Assembly (NCBI GenBank): GCA_016844295.1
Contig: JAENIV010000022.1
Span: 1 to 12,694 of the forward strand
DNA length: 12,694 bases
Source: Candidatus Berkelbacteria bacterium
Lineage (GTDB): Bacteria > Patescibacteriota > UBA1384 > UBA12157 > JAENIV01
Direction of reading: 5' to 3'
Below are positions 1-6,298 of this stretch, piece after piece; position 1 is the stretch's first letter; every line of letters starts with the position of its first letter. The position numbers and the translations under genes were made by a program. Below the pieces are notes generated by a model. It was not told where the DNA came from. It searched no databases and was given only the letters and a program-made list of their open reading frames with translations.

Positions 1-3
1 TTT

Positions 4-225
4 TCATTGGCCATTTAAAATCTCATTTAAAATTGCTTTGGCTAATTTTTGTTCCTCCAAGGAAGCGTTTTTCGAGTCTGAAAAGAATAAATTGACTCCT
101 TCTCCAACACCAATACTGGCAGGCAAATATTCACTTGGGATTTTTATTTTTTGCCCGTCTATTTCAATTTCTACCATTTTACCATTTTTAGCAATAACTT
201 TTGCTTCTAAACCCTTTATTGTCAT
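4..225 (-). CDS. Small conserved-looking hypothetical protein, 73 aa
   Basis: I do not recognise this protein. The ATG start reads MTIKGLEAKV and the stop is TGA at 4-6. A GGAG lies about 11 nt upstream of the ATG, a rather long spacing. The first 50 residues alternate hydrophobic and charged residues (KVIAKNGKMVEIEIDGQKIKIP), as expected for a small beta-barrel or SH3-like fold. The last 20 residues (SLEEQKLAKAILNEIL) look like one amphipathic helix. There is no signal peptide, membrane segment or cysteine motif. It lies 139 nt downstream of hppA on the same strand, with a palindromic element between them, so it may be read through from hppA or cut off by that element. Function unknown. Confidence 0.7.
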   Translation of the reverse strand: MTIKGLEAKVIAKNGKMVEIEIDGQKIKIPSEYLPASIGVGEGVNLFFSDSKNASLEEQKLAKAILNEILNGQ

Positions 226-256
226 GAGTTAATTTGCTCCGACAAAAAATGTATGA

Positions 257-361
257 GGCCGAAGTAGTGTCCCGCGCGAAGTGCCGGCGTCCCGAATCGC
301 CGAAGGCGAGTTCGAGACAGGGCTGGTGTGGGTGGCCGAGAGCGAGGGATACTACGAGGCC
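257..361 (-). repeat. Palindromic GC-rich element, copy A (downstream of hppA)
   Basis: This 105-bp element starts 3 nt after the hppA stop codon. Its outer arms pair: GGCC (257-260) with GGCC (358-361), GTAGT (264-268) with ACTAC (351-355), and TCCC (270-273) with GGGA (346-349). An inner hairpin pairs GTCCCGAA (289-296) and TCGCC (297-301) with GGCGA (305-309) and TTCGAGAC (311-318), around a GAA loop with one bulged G. The core is shared with copy B at 6017-6115. On the minus strand the element is followed seven bases later by six T (244-249), so it could also act as an imperfect terminator after hppA. That role is inference; the pairing is seen directly. Confidence 0.85.
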
Positions 362-364
362 GAT

Positions 365-1732
365 TTATTTCAGAAACTTTACTATTAATAATGCAACGAT
401 ATTGAGAATTTTTATCATCGGGTTAATTGCCGGACCGGCGGTGTCTTTGTAAGGATCGCCAACAGTATCACCAGTTACAGCCGCTTGGTGGGCAATTGAG
501 CCCTTGCCGCCTAAATTGCCTTCTTCAATATACTTTTTGGCATTATCCCAAGCTGCCCCACCGGTGGTCATCGAAATGGCCACGAATAACCCGGTTACGA
601 TTGAACCGACTAACATTCCTCCTAAAGCGATTGGTCCTAAAATAAACCCGACGGCGATTGGCATTACCACCGGAATTAAAGCTGGAATAATCATCTGTCG
701 AATGGCGGATTTGGTGACAATATCCACGGCGCGCGAATAATCCGGTTTGGCCGTCCCTTCCATAATTCCTTTTATTTCTTTAAATTGGCGGCGCACTTCT
801 GTCACCACCGCGGACGCCGCTTTGCCAACAGCTTCCATTGAAAGAGCGCTGAATAAATATGGCAAAAGTCCGCCGATAAAAAGCCCGACAATTAATCTTG
901 GATTGGAAAGATCAAATGCCAGTTCACCATGCGAAGCGGTTAGATCTTGCAAATAGGCGGCGAACAAAACCAGAGCGGCTAAACCGGCCGAAGCAATCGC
1001 GTAACCTTTGGTGACCGCTTTGGTGGTGTTGCCAACCGCATCGAGCGGATCGGTGATGTTACGGACTGATTCGGGCATTTTCGCCATTTCGGCAATCCCG
1101 CCGGCGTTGTCGGTAATGGGGCCATACGCGTCAATCGCCACGACAATCCCGGTCATCGAAAGCATTGAAAAAGCCGCCACGGCAATACCGTACAAACCGG
1201 CAAAATGATAAGCAACCAAAATTCCCGCCGAAATAATCAAAATCGGCCAAGCGGTTGCCTTCATTGAAAGCGCTAACCCGGCAATAATATTAGTACCATG
1301 ACCGGTAACAGAGGCTTCGGCAATCGATTTAACCGGACGATATTTGGTTGAGGTGTAATATTCGGTCACAATTACCATCAACAAGGTTATTGCCAAACCA
1401 ACCAAACTAGCGTAAAAAACATCGCTGGAAAGATATTGAGTATAATTAGGATGTCTAATCGGGTCGGAAAAACTCATAAAATGCTTGGCTACAAAATAAA
1501 AACCGATTCCCGCAAAAACCGCGGACGATATCAAACCTTTATAAAGCGCTCCCATTATTTTCGTACCCGACAACCTGACAAAAAATGTTCCCAAAATCGA
1601 GGCTAGAATTGAAACGCCGCCGAGCGCTAAGGCGTAATAAATTGGTTCCTGCATATTCGGGAAAACGATGGAACCCAACAGCATCAAGGCAATCGCCGTG
1701 ACCGCGTAGGTTTCAAAAAGATCAGCCGCCAT
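365..1732 (-). pseudogene. hppA: hppA, C-terminal fragment of membrane-bound proton-translocating pyrophosphatase
   Basis: This is the 455-residue downstream part of a membrane pyrophosphatase, which couples PPi hydrolysis to proton export through about 16 membrane helices. It begins in MAADLFETYAVTA, the end of the first catalytic loop. It keeps the conserved DNAGGIAEMA motif and the C-terminal GDTVGDPYKDTAGPAINP motif. The signature GNTTKAVTKGYAI carries Lys at the position that is Ala in potassium-dependent enzymes, so the parent enzyme was probably potassium-independent and proton-pumping. The fragment is in a different frame from the upstream part, and the acidic substrate loop between them is missing. 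The ATG here is an internal Met, not a real start. No membrane pyrophosphatase could work without the missing loop, so I call it broken, unless the deletion is an assembly error. Confidence 0.9.
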
Positions 1733-2319
1733 TCCGGCGCAGCTTCAACCTTACCGACTAAGTCCGCTCCCACGTCAGCGGCCTTGGTATAAATTCCTCC
1801 ACCTAGTCGAGCAAAAATAGAAATTAATGAGCTACCAAAACCAAGGCCAATCAACGCGGCAATATCTTTGGTAATCGCGTAATAACCGGCCACACCAATC
1901 AAACCCAAACCGACAACCATTAAACCGGTAACGGCGCCACCGCGAAAGGCCATCATTAAAGCAGGTTTTAAACCTTTAGTTGCTGCTTGGGCAGTCCGCA
2001 CATTTGCTCTAACTGCCACATTCATGCCAATATAACCGGCGGACGCGGACAGCACAGCGCCAATTAAAAATCCGACTGAGGTTTTCCATCCTAAAGTAAA
2101 ATAAAGAATAATCGCTAAAGCCAAGGCGATCCAAGCCACAGTCTTATACTGTCGGTTCAAATAAGCCTTTGCCCCTTGCTGGATTGCCCCAGCAATTTCT
2201 TGCATTCTTTTTGAACCTGGATCAGACTTCAGTACTTGCCAAATTAAAATGAGACCATAAATTATAGCCAAACCTGCTGAACCCATTGCAATTAAATAAG
2301 ATAAATTTTCAATTGACAC
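1684..2319 (-). pseudogene. hppA: hppA, N-terminal fragment of membrane-bound pyrophosphatase
   Basis: The true start is a GTG at 2319 (MSIENLSYLIAMG), with a strong GGGAGG ribosome-binding site 5 nt upstream. The first 190 or so residues match the family: membrane helices, RANVRTAQAATKGL, and GGGIYTKAADVGADLVGKVEAA. After VEAA, near 1735-1745, the family normally continues with a loop starting IPEDDPRNPA and ending NVGDNVGDCAG. Here the sequence jumps to the bases encoding CAGMAADLFE in another frame. The tail of this reading frame (PEWRLIFLKPTRSRRLP) is junk. Comparing with the family motif as I remember it, about 22 codons plus one frame-changing base are gone, roughly 70 nt, with TGCG at both break ends. 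The gene follows the GT4 gene by 84 nt. Confidence 0.9.
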
Positions 2320-2331
2320 AATAACCTCCCG

Positions 2332-2440
2332 TTCAAAACTCTAAGCACTAAGCACGAAATTCGAAACTTGTTTTGAATTTATTATTTATTATTTTGAATT
2401 TGTTTAGGATTTCGGATTTAGAATTTCGGATTTCTGGATT
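2332..2440 (-). repeat. Degenerate AT-rich intergenic repeat between the GT4 gene and hppA
   Basis: Read on the minus strand, this stretch has near-tandem words AAATCCGAAAT and AAATCCGAAATC, then two TTCAAAA copies separated by TAATAAATAATAAA, then GTGCTTAGTGCTTAG. Part of it is translated as the last residues of the GT4 gene (KSEILNPKS), giving that protein a tail outside its family domain. I recall similar formulaic intergenic sequence and NPKS-type tails in Patescibacteria genomes, but cannot verify this here. There is no strong hairpin. Confidence 0.6.
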
Positions 2441-3576
2441 TGTTTGTACAAATCCAGCGTTTCTTGGGCACATTTTCCCCAAGAATATTTTTTAATATTT
2501 TCGTAACCATTTTTGATTAATTCTTCTTTTTTATTCTTATTATTAAGAACTATTTCTATTTTATCAGCAATATCATCAGGTTTTAATGGGTCAAAATATA
2601 AGGCTGCATTATTATATATTTCCGGCAGCGAGGTTACTTTTGAGGCGACAACGGGCAAACCCGCCTGCATTGCCTCAAGACCAGGAAGACCGAAACCTTC
2701 ATAAAAAGACGGGAAAACAAACACATCAGCTAATTTGTACCACGCGGCTAATTCTTCGTCAGAAACAAATCCTGGCATTATAACGGATTCTTCGGCTATA
2801 TCGCTGGTATTCCCCAGCGTTAAAGTATCTCTTATTTCAGGTTTACTGTCAATATATTTCTTAATATTTTCTGTGACTTTTCCAATCAAAACCAGTCTAA
2901 CAGACATCTTCTTTTTCAGAATTTCGTAAGCATTAAGCAACCCCTGGATGTTTTTATGTTGACGAAATTGCCCGACGTAGAGGATAATTTTTTTCTCATC
3001 GATATGATATTTATGCTTAATATTCTCGAGCGACTTTTCATCAGAAAGTAATTTTTTATCATCTGCGGCTTCATAAATGACTTTGATTTTTGCTTCAGGG
3101 ATATTAAATGTTTTGATTATATCTTTTTTGGTATTTTCGGAGACCGCGATAATTCGGCTTGAATTTTTGCAAGCCTTTTTAAAAACATACCGAAATGCAG
3201 ATTGTTTGATAAAATTTGTTTTCTTGGCCGCGTCGGGGTAAAAAAGTAACGTCAAATCATGAATGGTAACTATAAATTTCCCCTTATAACACACTGGGTA
3301 ATTAAAATTTAAAAAATGAACTAAATCGCATTTTTCTTTTTCGATAATTTTTACCATTTTTGTCTGTTCCGCCAAAGAATAATGCGGAATATCTACTTGG
3401 ATTATTTTGATATTTTTATTTGGTAAATCGAATTCCTTCTTATCTTCCGGAGTCATAAACAAAACATACTCATTTTCGTTATCGATAGCGAGTAAATTCT
3501 TGATTAAGTTTTGACTATATCTTCCAATCCCCGCCGCACTAGAACGATATAATCTCGCATCAATACCGATTCTCAT
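2404..3576 (-). CDS. GT4-family glycosyltransferase (mannosyltransferase-like)
   Basis: This cytoplasmic GT-B fold enzyme moves a sugar, probably mannose or a related hexose, from a nucleotide donor to a lipid-linked or surface glycan. The N-terminal domain has the acceptor-side glycine motif AGIGRY (residues 15-20) and DLVHFLNFNYP with TIHDL (84-108). The C-terminal donor domain has ILYVGQFRQHKN (198-209) and the EX7E-type pair in YEGFGLPGLEAMQAG (E293 and E301), a GT4 hallmark. The length of 390 is normal. The start ATG overlaps the gtrA stop in an ATGA, so translation is probably coupled. The last nine residues (KSEILNPKS) come from the adjacent intergenic repeat and are likely dispensable. 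Donor and acceptor cannot be read from sequence. Confidence 0.93.
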   Translation of the reverse strand: MRIGIDARLYRSSAAGIGRYSQNLIKNLLAIDNENEYVLFMTPEDKKEFDLPNKNIKIIQVDIPHYSLAEQTKMVKIIEKEKCDLVHFLNFNYPVCYKGKFIVTIHDLTLLFYPDAAKKTNFIKQSAFRYVFKKACKNSSRIIAVSENTKKDIIKTFNIPEAKIKVIYEAADDKKLLSDEKSLENIKHKYHIDEKKIILYVGQFRQHKNIQGLLNAYEILKKKMSVRLVLIGKVTENIKKYIDSKPEIRDTLTLGNTSDIAEESVIMPGFVSDEELAAWYKLADVFVFPSFYEGFGLPGLEAMQAGLPVVASKVTSLPEIYNNAALYFDPLKPDDIADKIEIVLNNKNKKEELIKNGYENIKKYSWGKCAQETLDLYKQIQKSEILNPKS

Positions 3577-3977
3577 GCTTGTGACTCCTTAAAGGTATAG
3601 AACTTATTCGCCAAAAAATTCCAAAACATTACGATTGCCGAAGCAAAAACCAGTCCATAAAGATCACCCAGATGAACCAAATCTACAATCATATACATAA
3701 TAAAAGTATTTAAAACGACTCCGACTAAGGCAATGGTTAAAAACTTGATAAATTCTCGAAGTTTGGCCGGGTCATTAGATTTGAAAGTCCAGCGCCGGTT
3801 CCAAATGTAAGAATTAATCATCGAAATAGCAAATGACAAAACCTTAGCCATTAAATAATAAACCCCGATAAAACGGGTTAATATCAAATATATACCCCAG
3901 TCGATGGCTGTCGAAGAAACCCCCACTAAGGCAAATTTAACAAACTGCCGCACTCCTCGGCGTTGATGTAATTTCAT
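3573..3977 (-). CDS. GtrA-family four-helix membrane protein
   Basis: This is a 134-residue GtrA-like protein, of normal family length. Family members sit in the inner membrane and are thought to help move polyprenyl-phosphate-linked sugars across it. Four membrane segments are visible: FVKFALVGVSSTAIDWGIYL, the stretch from YYLMAKVLSFAISM, FLTIALVGVVLNTFIMYMI, and YGLVFASAIVMFWNFLANKF. The family features FVKFALVGVSSTAID near the N-terminus, the central NSYIWNRRWTFK, and NFLANKFYTF near the C-terminus are all present. The gene overlaps both neighbours by an ATGA: the GIY-YIG stop upstream and the GT4 start downstream. Its start codon lies in a putative target-site duplication of the GIY-YIG element. 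Before that insertion it was probably a leaderless first gene with the GT4 gene behind it. Confidence 0.93.
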   Translation of the reverse strand: MKLHQRRGVRQFVKFALVGVSSTAIDWGIYLILTRFIGVYYLMAKVLSFAISMINSYIWNRRWTFKSNDPAKLREFIKFLTIALVGVVLNTFIMYMIVDLVHLGDLYGLVFASAIVMFWNFLANKFYTFKESQA

Positions 3978-4234
3978 CCCGTTAGAGATAGGAAGCGCTT
4001 TAATCTATTTTTTAGATAGCGCTTACCCATTCCTGTTTTTAAATATTTTTCTCTCATAAATGCGTCTTTTTGATTAAGGCATGCTTCATGATAAATTAAA
4101 ACAAACGGCCCTCGATTTTTTGTCAATGTTGATAACCCGTCATTATGTTCCTTAAAGCGCTTCCGTAAATCATCGGTTGTACCAGTATATAACTTATTAT
4201 CTTTTTTACTTTGTAATACATATGTGTAATGCAT
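3974..4234 (-). CDS. GIY-YIG endonuclease-domain protein carried by a compact element
   Basis: This is an 86-residue single-domain GIY-YIG protein of the UPF0213/YhbQ type. The GIY half reads YTYVLQS (residues 3-9) and the YIG half LYTGTTDDLRKRFKEHN (15-31), with the conserved Arg in the following helix. Glu near REKYLKTG is the expected metal-binding position. The domain cuts DNA in homing endonucleases and UvrC; the free-standing class has no settled role. The last four codons (SLTG) and stop lie inside the left terminal inverted repeat, so gene and repeat evolved as a unit. No Shine-Dalgarno sequence is seen. A 16-codon leaderless reading frame (MNPVRDNYALHICITK) starts at 4256 and overlaps this start in another frame. 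Confidence 0.88.
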   Translation of the reverse strand: MHYTYVLQSKKDNKLYTGTTDDLRKRFKEHNDGLSTLTKNRGPFVLIYHEACLNQKDAFMREKYLKTGMGKRYLKNRLKRFLSLTG

Positions 4235-4252
4235 AGTTATCTCTAACGGGAT
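3976..4252. mobile_element. GIY-YIG element bounded by perfect 15-bp inverted repeats
   Basis: ATCCCGTTAGAGATA at 3976-3990 is the exact reverse complement of TATCTCTAACGGGAT at 4238-4252. Between them lies only the GIY-YIG gene. TTCAT flanks both ends (3973-3977 and 4252-4256), a likely target-site duplication. Collapsing it restores a continuous leader and an ATGAA start for gtrA. The unit is about 275 bp and has no transposase, so it would move through its own nuclease, a host function or a helper. The repeats are seen directly; mobility is inferred. Confidence 0.75.
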
Positions 4253-4256
4253 TCAT

Positions 4257-4292
4257 ACGGCAAATATACCAGAAACTACATATTTTTACCAG
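4257..4292 (-). promoter_or_regulatory. Extended -10 promoter for the GIY-YIG/gtrA/GT4 operon, probably leaderless
   Basis: On the minus strand TGG followed by TATATT (4263-4271) forms an extended -10 element. The next ATG (4256) starts seven bases after it, the ideal transcription start, and no Shine-Dalgarno lies between. The -35 match is poor. The same word, CTGGTATA, precedes the ligase gene at 10054. The first AUG now opens a short peptide frame created by the element; before insertion it would have been the gtrA start. Confidence 0.5.
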
Positions 4293-4295
4293 ATA

Positions 4296-4323
4296 TTGAC
4301 AATAAAATATTAAAAGATATGAT
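4296..4323 (+). promoter_or_regulatory. Sigma-70-type promoter for the plus-strand gene at 4353
   Basis: A consensus TTGACA (4296-4301) is followed after 16 nt by TATGAT (4318-4323), one base off the -10 consensus. Transcription would begin near 4330, leaving a leader of about 23 nt with GAGG at 4340-4343. It diverges from the minus-strand promoter about 25 bp away. Confidence 0.7.
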
Positions 4324-4352
4324 ATGGCTATCACGGTTTGAGGAACCAAAGT

Positions 4353-4784
4353 ATGGGAACAATACATCAGTTTTTTGCAGTAACTCGCAGCAAATCTTTG
4401 TACCGAGTAACTGACGAGATTGATCCCGAAACCCAAATCCCCCTGGTTGAAAAACTTCTTTTATTGGGGGAAAGCCGAGTTATTCCCGGAGGCCGGCTTA
4501 AGAACGGTAATCTCGTCGGAATCACGAACTGCATTCTAATGTTCTTCACCGATAAGCACAATCATACTGCTTGGTCTGTTTCCGCAAATTATTTGGGAGG
4601 ACATTCCTCTCCGATAATTGCCCTTTTCCTTGAGGGAACCAAAGCCCGAGAATGTCTTGAATCAGAAGCGCTCGAACCTTGGGACACGCGATGGCAAACG
4701 GAATCTGCCGCAGTTTTGCGAGCAATTGGAAGAGAACATCCGGTCTTTCGACCAGAGGAATCAATTCTCAAACAATTCGGTTAA
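4353..4784 (+). CDS. Hypothetical protein, 143 aa, in its own transcription unit
   Basis: I do not recognise this protein. I chose the ATG at 4353 (MGTIHQFFAVTRSK) because GAGG lies 9 nt upstream and the promoter places the transcript start just before it. A TTG at 4338 would be in frame but overlaps the ribosome-binding site. The protein is soluble, with no signal peptide or membrane segment. The middle (GNLVGITNCILMFFTDKHNH) looks like beta strands, and the end (TRWQTESAAVLRAIG) like a helix. Two cysteines are not in a metal-binding arrangement. It is the only plus-strand gene in the first 10.8 kb, with a near-consensus promoter and a strong terminator, so it is a single-gene unit that may be well expressed. 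Confidence 0.75.
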   Translation: MGTIHQFFAVTRSKSLYRVTDEIDPETQIPLVEKLLLLGESRVIPGGRLKNGNLVGITNCILMFFTDKHNHTAWSVSANYLGGHSSPIIALFLEGTKARECLESEALEPWDTRWQTESAAVLRAIGREHPVFRPEESILKQFG

Positions 4785-4805
4785 TAGCCTACAAATATGA
4801 CCTAC

Positions 4806-4828
4806 GGGCGGACAATGTCCGCCCTTTT
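4806..4828 (+). terminator. Rho-independent terminator of the 4353-4784 gene
   Basis: GGGCGGAC (4806-4813) pairs perfectly with GTCCGCCC (4817-4824) around an AAT loop, followed directly by TTTT. It lies 21 nt after the stop codon. Confidence 0.85.
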
Positions 4829-4846
4829 GAGTATAGATTCTATCAG

Positions 4847-4871
4847 ACTTCGATTAATTTTTAATCGAAGT
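4847..4871. repeat. Perfect 11-bp palindrome between convergent genes
   Basis: ACTTCGATTAA (4847-4857) and TTAATCGAAGT (4861-4871) pair perfectly around a TTT loop. It lies between the plus-strand terminator and the 3' end of the HAD gene at 4905. There is no T-run on the minus side, so it is not a classical terminator for the HAD transcript. It could be a 3'-end stabilising hairpin. Confidence 0.6.
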
Positions 4872-4904
4872 GCCATATAGGACTTGCCTCTCATCAGATT
4901 CCAT

Positions 4905-5483
4905 TTATAATAGTTCTTCTAAAATTTTATTAGTTTTTTCGCCTTCGTATAGTAAAACGTTCATTCCAAGGACGGCAGCAGGGCTGATACGATCTGGATG
5001 GTCATCGAGATAAAGAATTTCTTTAGGTTTTATATGGAGTCTTTCGGCTACCAACATATAAATTTTCGGGTCCGGTTTCCTCAAACCCTCCAAGCATGAG
5101 ATAACCAAACAGTCAAATAATTTATCGAGTCCAGGTTTATACAAAAACTCGTCCATATACTCTTTGCCGGTGTTGGTGATTAGTCCGATTTTGTATTTAT
5201 TTTTCAATTTTTTAACAATCTCAATCAGATCATGATTCAAATGACCGGCATCAAATAAATAACGATGTCCAGAAGACAATGAGACATTAAAAACTTTTGA
5301 AGTGGCTTTTAAAAATTCGTCTTCGGAAATTTGTCCCAGATTGTGCTGGTTAATCAAATCATAGTATTCCGGATAGTCAGTTACCGACCCTTTAATCCCA
5401 ATCGTCTTTTTCACCGGCGCGTTAAAGGTAGCAAAAACTCCCCAGAAATCAAAAACAATCGCTTTGATGTTCGCGTATCTCAT
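4905..5483 (-). CDS. HAD-superfamily hydrolase-like protein with altered motif I
   Basis: This 192-residue protein has the haloacid-dehalogenase fold: motif I VFDFWGV with nucleophile D12, motif II LITNTG (T103), motif III RKPDPKIY (K136) and motif IV LYLDDHPDR (D160, D161). A small helical cap (residues 20-85) fits subclass I sugar-phosphate phosphatases. The second acidic residue of motif I, usually Asp two places after the nucleophile, is Trp14. HAD proteins with DxxGV-type motifs exist and some are active phosphatases, so loss of activity is possible but not shown. Its ATG overlaps the GT2 stop by one base (TAATG), so the two are probably translated together. The substrate may be a sugar phosphate of the glycan pathway; that is inference from context. 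Confidence 0.88.
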   Translation of the reverse strand: MRYANIKAIVFDFWGVFATFNAPVKKTIGIKGSVTDYPEYYDLINQHNLGQISEDEFLKATSKVFNVSLSSGHRYLFDAGHLNHDLIEIVKKLKNKYKIGLITNTGKEYMDEFLYKPGLDKLFDCLVISCLEGLRKPDPKIYMLVAERLHIKPKEILYLDDHPDRISPAAVLGMNVLLYEGEKTNKILEELL

Positions 5484-6295
5484 TAATATTCACCTTTTAT
5501 CAGATTCCATTTAATCGTAAAAAGTTCTTTAAGAATTTTGAGCGCCGCGGATTTTTTGACCGTTGAACCTTCGGCGTCATACCAATCCACGGCCACTTCT
5601 TTGATTTTATAGCCCTTTTTGCGGGCAATCGCCAAGATTTCCATATCAAACCCCCATCGCATAATTGTTTGTAAGGGAAAAATTTCCTCCGCCGCTTTAG
5701 CGGAAAAAAGCTTGAACCCGCATTGGGTATCCGCCATATTAATCCCCAATAATATTCTGATTAAAAAGTTTCCAAAACGAGAAACAATTCGACGAATAAG
5801 AGGTTGTTTGACTTTGATAGAATCTTTATTTAAATAACGGCTACCGATAATAATCCCGAAATTTTCTTTAAAAGACCATAATTTTTCAATCTCTTCGAGA
5901 TTGGTTGAATTATCCGCGTCCATAAACAACCGCCACTCACCCTTTGCTTGGAGCATTCCCTGTTTTACCACACCACCCTTGCCCTTATTTACTTTATTAT
6001 CGATTAGTCTGAAAGAGCCCGAAGGGATATCCCCGAGCGAAGTGCCGGCGTCCCGAACGAAGTTCGAGACAGGGTTGGAGTGGGTGGCCGAGAGCGAGCG
6101 GGATGTCCCGAGGGCGTCATTCCAACCCTTTATCGATTCTGATACTACTTCCGCCGTTCGATCTTTCGAGCCATCATTAACAACTAAAACCTCCCAATCA
6201 TAAGATTGGCGGTCTAAATAGTCCCTCACCTTGCTTAGAGTTTGCGGCAAACGCTTTTCTTCGTTATATGCCGGAATTATTACAGATAGATACAT
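5483..6295 (-). CDS. GT2 glycosyltransferase, dolichyl-phosphate glucosyltransferase-like, with an in-frame repeat insert
   Basis: This GT-A fold enzyme probably transfers a sugar from a nucleotide to polyprenyl phosphate at the membrane face. Motifs run in the ALG5/DPG-synthase order: VIIPAYNEE (5-13), VVNDGSKDRT (38-47), NKGKGGVVKQGML (103-115), MDADN with the metal-binding DxD (D126, D128), DTQCGFKLF (189-197) and RWGFDMEIL (213-221). Residues 61-93 (beginning ALGTSRSLSATH, ending GTSLGDIPSG) are encoded exactly by palindromic element copy B. They fall between the nucleotide-binding strand and the KGKGG motif, where family members have only a short variable loop. Without them the join reads IKGWND-SFRLIDN, which fits the family well. 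The gene starts 3 nt after the hydrolase gene upstream. No C-terminal membrane helices are present. Confidence 0.92.
   Translation of the reverse strand: MYLSVIIPAYNEEKRLPQTLSKVRDYLDRQSYDWEVLVVNDGSKDRTAEVVSESIKGWNDALGTSRSLSATHSNPVSNFVRDAGTSLGDIPSGSFRLIDNKVNKGKGGVVKQGMLQAKGEWRLFMDADNSTNLEEIEKLWSFKENFGIIIGSRYLNKDSIKVKQPLIRRIVSRFGNFLIRILLGINMADTQCGFKLFSAKAAEEIFPLQTIMRWGFDMEILAIARKKGYKIKEVAVDWYDAEGSTVKKSAALKILKELFTIKWNLIKGEY
6017..6115 (-). repeat. Palindromic GC-rich element, copy B (in frame inside the GT2 gene)
   Basis: This 99-bp element fills codons 61-93 of the GT2 gene. Its outer arms pair: GCCC (6017-6020) with GGGC (6112-6115), GGGAT (6024-6028) with GTCCC (6105-6109), and TCCC (6030-6033) with GGGA (6100-6103). 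The inner hairpin is GTCCCGAAC (6050-6058), loop GAA, GTTCGAGAC (6062-6070); on the sense strand its only mismatch becomes a G-U pair. It shares its core, including CGAAGTGCCGGCGTCCCGAA and GTGGGTGGCCGAGAGCGAG, with copy A. I read all six frames and found no stop codon. No clear target duplication is visible. Confidence 0.88.
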
Positions 6296-6298
6296 TTC

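Noticed and set aside
234..452. Plus-strand reading frame through palindromic element copy A.
   Set aside because: Composition is that of the repeat plus antisense hppA; no family features.
1684..2319. Programmed frameshift or bypass joining the two hppA fragments.
   Set aside because: The catalytic loop itself is absent, so a frame change could not restore a working enzyme; no slippery site or hairpin is seen at the junction.
4206..4256. Sixteen-codon reading frame MNPVRDNYALHICITK as a gene.
   Set aside because: It is mostly terminal inverted repeat read out of frame with the GIY-YIG gene; at most a by-product of insertion at a leaderless start.
4847..4871. Perfect palindrome as a terminator of the HAD operon.
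   Set aside because: No T-run follows on the minus strand and the stem is AT-rich in its upper half.
4893..5513. The 15-bp word ATCAGATTCCATTTA occurs at 4893-4907 and 5499-5513, just after the HAD stop and at the end of the GT2 gene.
   Set aside because: One exact short match in AT-rich sequence, with no flanking similarity; chance or an old small duplication cannot be told apart.
5901..6203. Open reading frame on the plus strand across the GT2 gene.
   Set aside because: It exists because the palindromic element is stop-free on both strands; the minus-strand GT2 motifs are unambiguous and no ribosome-binding site precedes it.
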